Shown: in pieces, positions 47,687 to 56,501 of the stretch
Layout: each line of letters begins with the position of its first letter
Numbering within the stretch: position 1 is the stretch's first letter
NCBI RefSeq assembly: GCF_014269025.2
Contig: NZ_CP077094.1
Coordinates: 4,278,001 to 4,342,000, forward strand
Length of the DNA stretch: 64,000 bases
Direction of reading: 5' to 3'
DNA from: Pseudomonas promysalinigenes
Lineage (GTDB): Bacteria; Pseudomonadota; Gammaproteobacteria; Pseudomonadales; Pseudomonadaceae
Notes under the pieces: generated by a model
Database searches by the model: none
What the model saw: only the letters and a program-made list of their open reading frames with translations
Told to the model about the DNA's origin: nothing
Translations under genes and position numbers: made by a program

Positions 47687-48491
47687 GGCCAAAGCCGAGC
47701 TTGGCGAAAAAATCCTCCATCGCCGCAGTGCACGCACTGGGCGCGCTCAACTGCGGGTAATGGCCCAAGTTCTCGATCAGCACCAACTGACTGTTGGGCA
47801 GACTTCGTTGCAAGTAATGCCCCACGGCTACCGGCACCACCGGGTCTTCCCGGCTTTGCAGAATCAACGTAGGTAAGTGCAGCCCGATCGCATCCTGGCG
47901 ATGGTCGGACATAAAGATCACACGGGCAAAATGCCGGGCGATCTGCGCATCGGTGCGGCCAAAGCTGCTGAGCAATTCGTCCTGCAGCGCAGGCTCCCCG
48001 GACGTGCCCATCAGCACAGGCGCCATGGTGCTGGACCAACCGAGGTAGTTTTCGTCGATGGCAGAGAGCAGCCCCTGCACCTCATCCAGCGAGAAACCAC
48101 CGACGTAGTCATCGGTGTTCACGTAACACGGCGAGCCACCGATCATCACCAAACCGGCCAGCCGGCCAGGCAGCAGCCGTTCGGCCAGCAAGGCAATCAT
48201 AGCGCTTACCGAATGCCCGACCACGATCACCGGGCCTTGACCGTACTCATCGATAATGGCGTTCAGATCAATGGCGTGAGCCCAGAGCGAACCATACTTT
48301 TGCCGATCGTAAGCGTGTAGGTCAGATTGCCCCGCGCCGGTCAGGTCGAAGGTAATGACGCGCATCCGAGCAGAGAAATGTGGCAGCAATAACCTCCACA
48401 TCGACTGATCACAGCCAAACCCATGGGCCAGAAGCAGCGTGACGTTACCTTCGCCCTCGATATGCACATTGTTACGCTTTTGCAGACTCAT
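47679..48491 (-). CDS. RsbQ-like alpha/beta hydrolase
   Basis: 270 residues with the alpha/beta hydrolase fold. The catalytic triad is Ser94 (VGHSVSA), Asp216 (QSREDPVVP) and His244 (NLGHYPQ). The opening RNNVHIEGEGNVTLLLAHGFGCDQSMWRLLLP and DLTGAGQSD match the RsbQ/KAI2/D14 group, in which the hydrolase acts as a receptor for a small hydrophobic ligand. In Bacillus subtilis RsbQ works with the PAS phosphatase RsbP; here it is translationally coupled to a PAS histidine kinase instead. It starts at 48491, after a divergent-looking 346-base gap. Confidence 0.87.
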   Translation of the reverse strand: MSLQKRNNVHIEGEGNVTLLLAHGFGCDQSMWRLLLPHFSARMRVITFDLTGAGQSDLHAYDRQKYGSLWAHAIDLNAIIDEYGQGPVIVVGHSVSAMIALLAERLLPGRLAGLVMIGGSPCYVNTDDYVGGFSLDEVQGLLSAIDENYLGWSSTMAPVLMGTSGEPALQDELLSSFGRTDAQIARHFARVIFMSDHRQDAIGLHLPTLILQSREDPVVPVAVGHYLQRSLPNSQLVLIENLGHYPQLSAPSACTAAMEDFFAKLGFGHE

Positions 48492-48837
48492 ACATACCCT
48501 GGTGTCGTTCGCCGTCGGGCCGGCATCGATCGCACGCCCGAGTGTTAGGAGAATAGTGCCAGTGCAAGTGGTCCGCTGCGCATCCATGCCCCCGCAGCTC
48601 GAACCCAATACCCATCTGCGCATGACGCCCAGGTGAGCACTTTACGCGATAAGGCAGTACGACGCCCGCCTTCTCAGTTAAAGACAGCGGGCCAGAGCGC
48701 TTCGTTTCTGAAATATGCACAAAAAATGCCCACACAAGGTGGGCATGTCGGTGGCCAGTAGGCTGCAAAACAGTACTATCTGGCCCGCTGAACGGTCATC
48801 CAGAGACATTGGCAAGCGCTCTGGCGAGGCCTGATGA
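48492..48837. other. Intergenic region upstream of the RsbQ-like gene
   Basis: 346 bases without a supportable gene. It contains the promoter side of the RsbQ-like gene and, at 48726-48746, the terminator of the TonB receptor that ends at 48838. Confidence 0.5.
48726..48746 (-). terminator. Terminator of the Zur-box TonB receptor gene
   Basis: Stem ATGCCCAC / GTGGGCAT with a 5-base loop, followed on the minus strand by six T residues, about 90 bases after the receptor stop. Confidence 0.85.
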
Positions 48838-50889
48838 TCACAAACTCATGTTGAGCGACACGAATGCCGAACGGCCAGGTGCCGGGGAGAACATGGCCTG
48901 GTCATCGCCTCCCCAGAAGAAATTGTCGTACCAGACGTAGGCGTACTGACGATCGAGCAGGTTCTTGACCTGCAAGTCCACGCTGGTGGACGCATTGATG
49001 CGGTAGCTGACACTGGCGTCCACCACCACGAAGCCTCCGTATTTGCCTTGCTCGTTCAGCTCATCGATGTAGTAACTACCTTGGGCACGACCTTGCATGC
49101 CGAACTTCCAGTCATCGTTATAGCGGTAGTCGGCGCCCAGATTGCTGATGTAACGCGGGGTCGAAAACACCTGCTTGCCGGCCAGCGACTGGCCGCTTGC
49201 CGAGTAGGCCTTGACCACCTCGGCTTCCTGGATGGCATGGGAAGCCCACAGGGTCCACTGTTCATCCAACTGGGCGCTGAGTTGCATATCCACGCCACGG
49301 CGCCGGGTTTCGCCAAGACCCACCGTGGTGCCGGTGCTGGGCATATTGGCAACTTCGTCGGTGGCGTCCTGCTGCCATAGGGCAACCCGCGCCTGGGCAC
49401 CGGCAAACGGCTGGAACTTGACGCCGACTTCCTTGCCTGTGTTGATCGATGGGTCGTAAGAGGCCTGCCCTGGGGTCATGTAGGCCGGTGCGTTGGAGCC
49501 GGTCAGAATCTGGAAAGTCCGGCCCCAGTTTGCATACAGGTCGATTTCCGGCGTCAGGCTATAAATCACGCTGAGCTTGGGCTGGCGGATCCAGCCGTAA
49601 TCCTGCAACGATGCTTTGACCCCATTGGGCAGCTCGGTGTTGCCGGAAAACTTGTCGACGCGCATGGCAGGGATGATCTTCAACGATTCGGTCGGCTGCA
49701 CCACGGCCTGCACATAGCCACCGATATTGCGCAGGGTATAGCGATCATCGTCCTGCACACGGGCAGGTGGGGCATCGAAATTGGTCGGCACGCCGTAGGC
49801 ATAACGCATGCGGCGGTAGGCGTTGTCCTGCTCTTCGTAGTTGATGCCGCCGTCCAAGGTCACCAGGTCGTTGGCGCGCCAGGTAAGGTTGCTGAGCATG
49901 CCCCTTTGCTGTTCGTCCCACTGCCTGCGCTGACGCGGCGCATTGCCGGGGCGGTAGTCGGTGAAGGTGATGGTGCGGTCATCGTTGTAGCTGTTGTAGT
50001 AGAGCTTACTGTTCAGGCTCAGGTCGTCAGCCAACTGCCAATCGGCGTGCAGGCTCAGGTGCTTCATGTCGCGGTCATCGCCATCGTTGCCGTTCTTGGC
50101 TGGCGACTGGGTGCGGCTGTCGTGCATCTGCTGGCGGGTCAGGAAACCTGGCTCCTGAGCCTGGTGGTGATACAAACGCGCGATCACGCCAACACGCAGG
50201 TCCTGCTCGTCGCTGCTGACGAACCACTTGCCGCCCAGGGAATACTTGTTGGAATTGCTGTGGTCACGGTAGCCATTGCTGTCCTGCTTGGCCAGGAAGT
50301 AGTTCTGGGCGAAGTTGCCCTCTTCATGGCCCACCGCCAGCTGCACTTCACGGGTGTCGAAGCTGCCGTAGGTCAGGCGGCTGTCGGCATAATTGCCGCC
50401 CTGGCGGGTAGCGAAGTTGATGTTGCCTGCGATGTTGTGCAGCCCATAGCGCGGGTCGTTGGTCCCGCGCACCACCTCGATGTATTCGATGTCGAGCGGG
50501 AAGATCATGTCGATGAAGCGCTGGTTGCCACTGTTGACGTTGCTTGGCACCCCGTCGATCAGGGTCTTGATGCCATTGATGTAGCCCTCGCCATTGAACG
50601 CACGGAACGTGACCTTGCCCGACTCCGCCCCCTGCCCCGTTTCGGTCAGCTGAATACCTGGCATTTGGCCCAGCAACTGCCAGCTGTTCATCACGTTCTT
50701 GTCCTTGACCTGATCGCCGCCCAGCACATCCACCGAGGTGAGCACATTTTCCGTACTCAATGCCGTGCCTGCTGTGTGGGTGATGTTCACTTCACCCAGG
50801 GTGATGGTCGAGCTGCCGGTCTGGTCGGCGAAAATGTCAGGGGTAACCATTGCCGTGAAAATGGCAAGGGAGGCCGGGGTAAATCGCAT
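48838..50889 (-). CDS. TonB-dependent receptor, likely zinc-regulated
   Basis: 683 residues. A signal peptide (about 1-21) leads directly to the plug (about 45-165: VLTSVDVLGGDQVKDKNVMNSWQLLGQMPGIQL), without an STN domain. A 22-strand barrel follows and ends in ...FVSLNMSL. The lack of a signalling domain means no self-induction through FecI/R. A near-perfect Zur box lies 84 bases upstream, so the receptor is most likely made in zinc starvation and imports zinc or a zinc complex. Several His/Asp-rich loops (for example HHQAQEP, NGDDRDMKH) are compatible with metal contact. Confidence 0.9.
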   Translation of the reverse strand: MRFTPASLAIFTAMVTPDIFADQTGSSTITLGEVNITHTAGTALSTENVLTSVDVLGGDQVKDKNVMNSWQLLGQMPGIQLTETGQGAESGKVTFRAFNGEGYINGIKTLIDGVPSNVNSGNQRFIDMIFPLDIEYIEVVRGTNDPRYGLHNIAGNINFATRQGGNYADSRLTYGSFDTREVQLAVGHEEGNFAQNYFLAKQDSNGYRDHSNSNKYSLGGKWFVSSDEQDLRVGVIARLYHHQAQEPGFLTRQQMHDSRTQSPAKNGNDGDDRDMKHLSLHADWQLADDLSLNSKLYYNSYNDDRTITFTDYRPGNAPRQRRQWDEQQRGMLSNLTWRANDLVTLDGGINYEEQDNAYRRMRYAYGVPTNFDAPPARVQDDDRYTLRNIGGYVQAVVQPTESLKIIPAMRVDKFSGNTELPNGVKASLQDYGWIRQPKLSVIYSLTPEIDLYANWGRTFQILTGSNAPAYMTPGQASYDPSINTGKEVGVKFQPFAGAQARVALWQQDATDEVANMPSTGTTVGLGETRRRGVDMQLSAQLDEQWTLWASHAIQEAEVVKAYSASGQSLAGKQVFSTPRYISNLGADYRYNDDWKFGMQGRAQGSYYIDELNEQGKYGGFVVVDASVSYRINASTSVDLQVKNLLDRQYAYVWYDNFFWGGDDQAMFSPAPGRSAFVSLNMSL

Positions 50890-50972
50890 GGAGGCTCCTG
50901 AAGCGACAAGGTAAGAGCGCGTGTTGGCGCAAGGGCTGGATGGCCGAATCTAATCCGGCTCTAATTCGCAGA

Positions 50973-50987
50973 TGTTATATCATAACA
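50973..50987. promoter_or_regulatory. Zur box
   Basis: TGTTATATCATAACA has perfect inverted arms TGTTAT/ATAACA around a 3-base centre and differs from the gamma-proteobacterial Zur core TGTTATANTATAACA at one position. It lies upstream of the minus-strand TonB receptor, where repression by zinc-loaded Zur is expected. Confidence 0.8.
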
Positions 50988-51057
50988 ACCTGCAAATGCA
51001 TTATTTGGTCCCTTTCCCATTACCTCGAAGCCTCCAAGCGCCAACTCTCATCAAGGC

Positions 51058-51095
51058 GCAACACCCCACAACGCTGTGGCATTGCGGGGTGTTGC
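51058..51095 (-). terminator. Terminator of the GMC oxidoreductase operon
   Basis: Stem GCAACACCCC / GGGGTGTTGC with an 18-base loop that itself can pair (CAACGCTGTGG), 11 bases after the stop at 51106. No T run. Confidence 0.6.
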
Positions 51096-51105
51096 AAGTC
51101 AGCGC

Positions 51106-53328
51106 TTATAGCGCCCCGAAACGCACCTCCACAGTCAGGCTGCCAATGTTGTCACTCAGCCCAGCCCCATAACGCCCAGTGAGGTCATCGTTGATGCACA
51201 GCTGCAATTCGCCCTGCTGACCACGCGGCAACTGCGCCTGGTCGCCGACCAGGAACGGCATACCGCCAGTGCCGATACGCCCGATCAACGCGCCTTCCGG
51301 TTGCCCGGGCAATGTATAGCCAGGCGCAGCTATCAACCCGGGGTTGCCTGCCGCGCCGACCATCCCGGTGCTCGGGTTGGCTGTCCATTGGCCGCCGGTG
51401 CATACCGCCAGCTGCCAGCTCTGCCCATTGACCTGCACACCGGTGCCCTGCCATGCCTGGTTGGCCTGCACATGCACCGTGCGCTTGAGCAGGTCGCTGG
51501 CGACCACATCGGCGGCCTGGAAAGTCAGCGCGGTGATAGTCAGTGTCGGGTTTGCCGTCCCTGTGGTGGGGAAGACACCATCGCCGACCAGGAACAGGTT
51601 GGGGTGATCCCAGCTGCGTTGGTCTTTGTCGACCACCGACTTGGTGCGATCCGAGCCCATACGGTAGGTGCCCATCAAGTGGCCTGCGCCATAGAACGCG
51701 TAGTGCTGGCCACCGTATTCGAACACCGTCTGTGCCCCCTTCTTGGGGTCCGGATCAAGGTCGGTAAGCTCGGTGGCGCCCATCAGCTCGGTGATGATGT
51801 GCGTGGCAGCCAGACGCGCCTGCTTGAAGCCCTCCTTGGTGTAGTCAGAAAAATCGTAGGTGATCTGGGGCCGAGGCAGGCCAAGGCCGTCGGTGAACTC
51901 TTTCGACAACTCCACCCGGCACAGGGCTTTGTCTGGGTCTTTTTCCAGTTGCTCGACCAGAAAGCCCAGACGGAACTGGCGGGTCAGTACGCTGTTGAGC
52001 TGCTGCACCAAGGCCTCGCCGGACAACGCCAGGTTTTGGGGGTTGGCGCCGGCATCGTTGGTGCCGTCGATGAAATCACAGACCGTTGCATACGGATCGT
52101 TCTTCGACCAATTCCAGCCCTCATTGCCGATCTCGATCCGCCAAGCCGCGCGCTGGCTGCGGAACGCTCCATCGCGCATGTCCTCGATGCCGGAAGTGGA
52201 CAGCGGCCCACGAAACGGGAACAACGGCTTGCCCTCAGGCATCAGGCCCCAGGCCAGATACACCGGGTGGTCGGAAAGCCCCATGCCAACCTGCCCACTG
52301 CTGTTGGCAACGCCATTGGGGCTGTGGGGCCCAACGGAATTGAGCAGCAGCTTCGGCGTTTCGATGGCATGGGCGGCGATCACATAGCGCTGGCCTTGGG
52401 CGGCACCGTGCTGGCGCGTGCCGTCGTCCTGGTACTGGATGTAGTCGATACCGGTGACGCCGTTGGCATCGACCTGCACCTTGCTGGCCACGGTTTGATA
52501 GAGGATGCGCACGTTACCGGTATCCAAGGCCTTGGCCATGGTCACCGTGGCATCGTACTTGGCCTGGATCGGGCAGATCGGTGTGCAACTGGTGTTGCCA
52601 GCGCAGACTCGGCGGCCATTGTCGTTCTGAGAGTTACGCCCGGCTGGGGTTTGCCGCACCTGCAGATTGAAGCCTTGGTACTGAGTGCCATCGATGCCCT
52701 TGCCCAGGCCCTGATCCACCAGCGACGGCGGGATGCCGTGCATGCTGTATTGGTAACCTTGGGGGAAGGTCACGCCCAGGTAGGTTTGCGCCGCAACATC
52801 GGCGGAAACGCCCATTTCTTCCTCAGCGCGGCAGTAAGCGGTTTGCAGGTCGTCGTAAGAGATTGGCCAGTCGACGCCGACCTTATACGCACTGTGCATG
52901 CGAAAATCATTGGGCAATAGCCGCAACGCGGTGCCCATCCAGTGCCACATGGTGCCTCCGCCCACCCGCTCATAGGTGCTGGCGAACAGTAGTGGGCCTT
53001 TTTGCACCAGGTAGCTTTTCTGCGCTTTGTCTGGGTCTGTGCTGCCAGCAGTGATCAGGTCTTGGATGGTTGCCCGCGGCGCGAACTGACTGGCTGGGGT
53101 CTGCTCGCTCTGCTGCGGCGGATAAGGCGCTTCGGGCGACTTGAGCACGGCCGTGTAGAAGCGCTCCAGGTACTCGCTGCGGTTGGGGGGAATGGCCGGG
53201 CCCGATTCGAGCACCAGCACTTTCAAGCCGGCCAGGCCCAACTGATAGGCCATGACACTGCCGGCCATCCCGGCGCCTACCACGATCACGTCGGCGGTTT
53301 CGATGGTCTGGGTTTGTACATTGCTCAT
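51106..53328 (-). CDS. GMC-family oxidoreductase with C-terminal LecA-like lectin domain
   Basis: 740 residues. The FAD-binding fold starts DVIVVGAGMAGSVMAYQLGLAG (about 13-34). A cysteine cluster (RRVCAGNTSCTPICP, about 240-254) as seen in membrane-bound GMC dehydrogenases is followed by the GMC C-terminal domain GHLMGTYRMGSD and GDGVFPTTGTANPTLTITAL. From about residue 622 the chain continues into a domain with GALIGRIG (about 679-686) and INDDLTGRYGAGLSDNIGSLTVEV, the pattern of PA-IL/LecA-type lectins; the Asp of the calcium site is kept. It is the catalytic subunit of a membrane-linked alcohol/sugar dehydrogenase. Its start overlaps the preceding small-subunit gene (ATGA). Substrate unknown. 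Confidence 0.88.
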   Translation of the reverse strand: MSNVQTQTIETADVIVVGAGMAGSVMAYQLGLAGLKVLVLESGPAIPPNRSEYLERFYTAVLKSPEAPYPPQQSEQTPASQFAPRATIQDLITAGSTDPDKAQKSYLVQKGPLLFASTYERVGGGTMWHWMGTALRLLPNDFRMHSAYKVGVDWPISYDDLQTAYCRAEEEMGVSADVAAQTYLGVTFPQGYQYSMHGIPPSLVDQGLGKGIDGTQYQGFNLQVRQTPAGRNSQNDNGRRVCAGNTSCTPICPIQAKYDATVTMAKALDTGNVRILYQTVASKVQVDANGVTGIDYIQYQDDGTRQHGAAQGQRYVIAAHAIETPKLLLNSVGPHSPNGVANSSGQVGMGLSDHPVYLAWGLMPEGKPLFPFRGPLSTSGIEDMRDGAFRSQRAAWRIEIGNEGWNWSKNDPYATVCDFIDGTNDAGANPQNLALSGEALVQQLNSVLTRQFRLGFLVEQLEKDPDKALCRVELSKEFTDGLGLPRPQITYDFSDYTKEGFKQARLAATHIITELMGATELTDLDPDPKKGAQTVFEYGGQHYAFYGAGHLMGTYRMGSDRTKSVVDKDQRSWDHPNLFLVGDGVFPTTGTANPTLTITALTFQAADVVASDLLKRTVHVQANQAWQGTGVQVNGQSWQLAVCTGGQWTANPSTGMVGAAGNPGLIAAPGYTLPGQPEGALIGRIGTGGMPFLVGDQAQLPRGQQGELQLCINDDLTGRYGAGLSDNIGSLTVEVRFGAL

Positions 53329-53816
53329 GGCTGCTGCCCTTCCTTGGCGTCGACACCGGTAAATTGCTTGAGGGTCGGTGGCTGCTCAGCCCAGTAGCCG
53401 AAGTGGTACTGGCTGTAGCCCATGGGGTGAGACTGAGCGATCTTCCATGCCCAGCTTTCCTTGTAGGCCTGGTCGCTGATCACATGCGTATCACCTTGGC
53501 GCGCACTGCCCAGATCATAGGGCTGGTACCAACTGCCTAGTAGCCACAGCTTCATGATTGAACGGGCGCCTCGGGCGATTTGCGGGTTGGTGTTGCTCAA
53601 CACCGCACTGGCGATTTGCGCAGGCGTTTGGCCCTGAAGGCTGGCAAACAGCTCCAGCAAGCTGCTGAAGGCCTCGGTACCCATGCCTTGCTGGGCGGTG
53701 GCGAAGAACACCGGCGGCAGGTTGACCGGGTCGATGGAGGGCGCCAGCAGCTTGGCCGACAGGCCTGTAAGGACAGCGGACAAACCGATGAAATTCTGCA
53801 GACTTTGGTCGCTCAT
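53325..53816 (-). CDS. Membrane-bound dehydrogenase small subunit (gluconate dehydrogenase subunit 3-like)
   Basis: 163 residues beginning MSDQSLQNFIGLSAVLTGLSAKLLAP, with the SDQAYKESWAWKIAQSHPMGYSQYHFGYWAEQPPTL end typical of the small partner of GMC-type dehydrogenases (fructose and sorbitol dehydrogenase small subunits). Such subunits help fold and export the flavoprotein; no clear Tat signal is visible here. It lies between a cytochrome c gene and the flavoprotein gene, coupled to the latter by overlap. Confidence 0.78.
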   Translation of the reverse strand: MSDQSLQNFIGLSAVLTGLSAKLLAPSIDPVNLPPVFFATAQQGMGTEAFSSLLELFASLQGQTPAQIASAVLSNTNPQIARGARSIMKLWLLGSWYQPYDLGSARQGDTHVISDQAYKESWAWKIAQSHPMGYSQYHFGYWAEQPPTLKQFTGVDAKEGQQP

Positions 53817-53820
53817 GGCA

Positions 53821-55161
53821 TCACTCCTTGGCGCCGGTAGATTGAGCACGTTCAAGCAGGAAAGTGAAATCGGCGAAGCTGGTACGCGGTGATTGGGTCA
53901 CGCGGGTTGTGGCGTTGTTGTGGCACTCCATGCAGCTGGAAGACGCCTGTGGAGTGATGCCCTGGTTGTAGGTTTCCAGCGTGGCGTTGGCCAGAAAGTT
54001 CGGTGCAGGCGTGCCCAGCGGGTTGGTCGGCGACGGCACCTGGCAGTCGGCCGCCGCATCGGTGGGCCACTGAGTGCTGATCAGCTGGTAGTTGGCCCAC
54101 ACTGTGCCCTTGAGCGCACCTTGCCACTGGGCGTTGAGCTGATGGGTAGCCGCAGTGATGGGAACCTCACGCACGATCTGCGAGGGGGTGGCCTTTTTCG
54201 ACGGGTCCCAGGGTTGCGCAGGCGGCTCGTTCACCGGCCGGTCGCTAGCCTTGGCGTCATAGAACAGGTAAGGCCCCTTGCGCTCGTTTATAGGCGTGGT
54301 TTTTTCCGGCACGTTGCGCACATGTTCGAAGGTCGACCAGACCCACTGCGGCGCGTTCTTGGTTTTGTGCACGATATGCAGGCCCACCAGCCCCACCTTC
54401 TGCGCCGCACACGACTCGGGGATCACCGCCCCCCTGTTCGGGTCGGCGTTGCCTGGGGTGTAGACCAACGCGTCGACCGCGTGGAATTCCTGCGGGTTGT
54501 CATTGGCGTCGAGCACCTTCCACGCCGACTTGACCATGATTGCGCCCACCTGCTTGTCCTCTGACGAGCCACAGGCAAAAGCGATGCGGTTGTCGGCCTT
54601 GCTCAGAAATGCCTGCTGGCCTTCCTTGCTGTACAGCCCATTGTTGACGATGTCATCGAACATCGGCTGGTTGACCATGATCGCGTTGCGCGTGTAGGTC
54701 CCGCTTTGATCGACCAACTGGCCCGTCTTGAAGGGCTGGATGAACTCATCGAGCACCCCCGCGACCTTGCCCATCTGCTGCAGCACCGGCAGGTCGCCCT
54801 TGCCCTCGCAGGCCGCAGGAACTGGCGCCTGCTGATCCCATGCCACCGGTTTCTGCCCCTTGGGCAGAAAAATCTCGTAGCTCTCTTTCCAGGACTCCCA
54901 CACCGTCTTGCCGGGCCCGCCGATCTTAGACGCGGTATTGGCGCTACCGTCGGCGTTGGCGGGCCAGTTCAGGGCGACGAAGGTTTGCCAGGACAGCACG
55001 TCAAAATCGTGTTGCAGGTTGTCCAGGGTGAAGGGCGCTTGGGCGGTGACATCGAAGGGAATAGCGGGTGACAGTAGCGGGGGGCTGGCCGTATCGGCCA
55101 CGGCTAGCGCACTGGTGAAGCTTGCCCCCATGTACGCTAAGTGTTTCAGGGTTATTTTCAT
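53821..55161 (-). CDS. Cytochrome c family protein
   Basis: 446 residues with a signal peptide (MKITLKHLAYMGASFTSALAVA). A single c-type haem site, C410-M-E-C413-H414, lies near the C-terminus; the large N-terminal part is of unknown fold, starting FTLDNLQHDFDVLSWQTFVALNWP. It is the first gene of an operon with the small subunit (4-base gap) and the GMC flavoprotein, and most likely takes electrons from the flavin and passes them to the respiratory chain in the periplasm. The haem domain is short compared with the multi-haem cytochromes of fructose or gluconate dehydrogenase. Confidence 0.85.
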   Translation of the reverse strand: MKITLKHLAYMGASFTSALAVADTASPPLLSPAIPFDVTAQAPFTLDNLQHDFDVLSWQTFVALNWPANADGSANTASKIGGPGKTVWESWKESYEIFLPKGQKPVAWDQQAPVPAACEGKGDLPVLQQMGKVAGVLDEFIQPFKTGQLVDQSGTYTRNAIMVNQPMFDDIVNNGLYSKEGQQAFLSKADNRIAFACGSSEDKQVGAIMVKSAWKVLDANDNPQEFHAVDALVYTPGNADPNRGAVIPESCAAQKVGLVGLHIVHKTKNAPQWVWSTFEHVRNVPEKTTPINERKGPYLFYDAKASDRPVNEPPAQPWDPSKKATPSQIVREVPITAATHQLNAQWQGALKGTVWANYQLISTQWPTDAAADCQVPSPTNPLGTPAPNFLANATLETYNQGITPQASSSCMECHNNATTRVTQSPRTSFADFTFLLERAQSTGAKE

Positions 55162-55358
55162 TGTCGTCTCCTCAGCAGATATAGCGTCGGGACGACGAGG
55201 CGTGGCGGTCCTTCATGGACCAAATATTAGCGTTATCCCTGACGCTAGGGTGCAGGCTAGACGGTGGATAGCAGCGCTTTTGAATATCCGACTAACGGTA
55301 AGGTTATTAAGCATTGTCTTACAGCCCCAGCCGCTCATAGGCGGCTAGGTGCAACGTT

Positions 55359-55814
55359 TCAGGCTTCCTCAGCGCCGGGACTGGCCTCATACCGCAGCCA
55401 CCCCGCAACCACCGCCTGCCCATCCATCCTGTCGTTGGGATGAGAGCGCCCTTCGCTTACGGGCACCTCGGCGAAATCGAACGGGCTCATGCCCTCGATA
55501 CAGGCGACATTGACCCCGTACTGATGCGGCGCTGAACGGCGCTGGTGGAAGGTGTAGATACCGCATTTGGAGCAGAAGTAGTGCTTGGCTTGCTGGGTAT
55601 GGAACTGATAAAGCGTAAGCGCCTCTTGCCCATGGGTGACCGTGATGTCGTCCAGATTGGCAGACACCGCCACAGCGCCACGCATTCGGCAATATGAGCA
55701 ATTGCACCGGCGCGCGGTGTGCAGGCCGTCGGTCAGGCGCAGAGAAAACCGCACAGTGCCGCAGTGGCAGGCTGCCTGGTGGATGGAGCGGTCATCGCGA
55801 TGTTCATCAGTCAT
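55359..55814 (-). CDS. GFA family (glutathione-dependent formaldehyde-activating-like) protein
   Basis: 151 residues with the zinc-binding GFA pattern: CHCGTVRFSL (about 16-25), RRCNCSYCRMRGAVAV (about 35-50) and YFCSKCGIYTFHQRR (about 79-93). Family members are mostly of unknown substrate; formaldehyde activation is proven for only one subgroup. Its ATG overlaps the stop of the upstream ASCH gene (ATGA), so its translation probably depends on that gene. Confidence 0.85.
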   Translation of the reverse strand: MTDEHRDDRSIHQAACHCGTVRFSLRLTDGLHTARRCNCSYCRMRGAVAVSANLDDITVTHGQEALTLYQFHTQQAKHYFCSKCGIYTFHQRRSAPHQYGVNVACIEGMSPFDFAEVPVSEGRSHPNDRMDGQAVVAGWLRYEASPGAEEA

Positions 55815-56176
55815 GGTGTTTCGCAAGCCTCAGTAGAAACCTCGACCTCATAGATACCCCGTGCTGCGCGGGCAGAAACCGGGCGAATTGGCCTCACATC
55901 AGTCAATTCCCATGCGAGCCAACCCTCTTCGAAGTAACTTGCACAGGCTGCAGCCATGTCAGCAAGCACGAAGGGACGTACGGCTCTTATGCGCACGATC
56001 GCCACGGCTATGCCGTCGGGGTCCTCGTCTGCATCTGCGTGGAGAAAACGGCCGTTTTCGACGATTAGAAGATCCTCGGTGGGATTTAAGCCTGGATGCC
56101 AGCGACGGACTTCGAGGGTTTTTACGCCTGCAGCGATTCGGGTGCCACTGGGCTGGACGATTGATAGGGCCTTGAT
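55811..56176 (-). CDS. ASCH-domain protein with an AUC in place of the start codon
   Basis: 121-codon frame from ATC at 56176 to the stop at 55811. The translation (I)KALSIVQPSGTRIAAG...KTLEVRRWHPG and DGIAVAIVRIRAVRPF is a good match to ASCH domains, which bind RNA or modified nucleosides. GGGAG lies 6 bases before the ATC, exactly where an ATG-started ASCH gene would have its ribosome site. Upstream of it an in-frame stop occurs before any ATG, GTG or TTG; the first standard start inside is GTG at 56005, which would remove half the domain. Either AUC is used, or a single G-to-C change has silenced the gene. It is coupled to the GFA gene. Confidence 0.7.
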   Translation of the reverse strand: MKALSIVQPSGTRIAAGVKTLEVRRWHPGLNPTEDLLIVENGRFLHADADEDPDGIAVAIVRIRAVRPFVLADMAAACASYFEEGWLAWELTDVRPIRPVSARAARGIYEVEVSTEACETP

Positions 56177-56501
56177 GGTTCGCTCCCAAGGAGTAGGTGG
56201 CTGGAAGGGCTATGAAGGCTAGGTGGAAGCAATGGTTTTTATCACACGCGTAAGGCTACATCGACCGTGTCGCGGTTCGTGATCGCCTCGAGCGGCTGCA
56301 TGAGGTCGGAGGTGTCCCACGATGGCGCCTGCGCCTAGCAGCGGGAATACGGGAGTCTTCAACGACTGTGCACAGTTCGCGAAGGGATAGGCGCCCTCTT
56401 CACAGACATTTATTTGTGCCAGTCCAAAGCAATACGCTCGAATGAGCGGCCTGTGAAAAATGGCTGCCGGCTGTCGGAAGCCGACGGATCGGCATAACGA
56501 A

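Noticed and set aside
51301..52920. 539-codon frame opposite the GMC oxidoreductase
   Set aside because: Antisense shadow; no motifs, and the real gene is on the minus strand.
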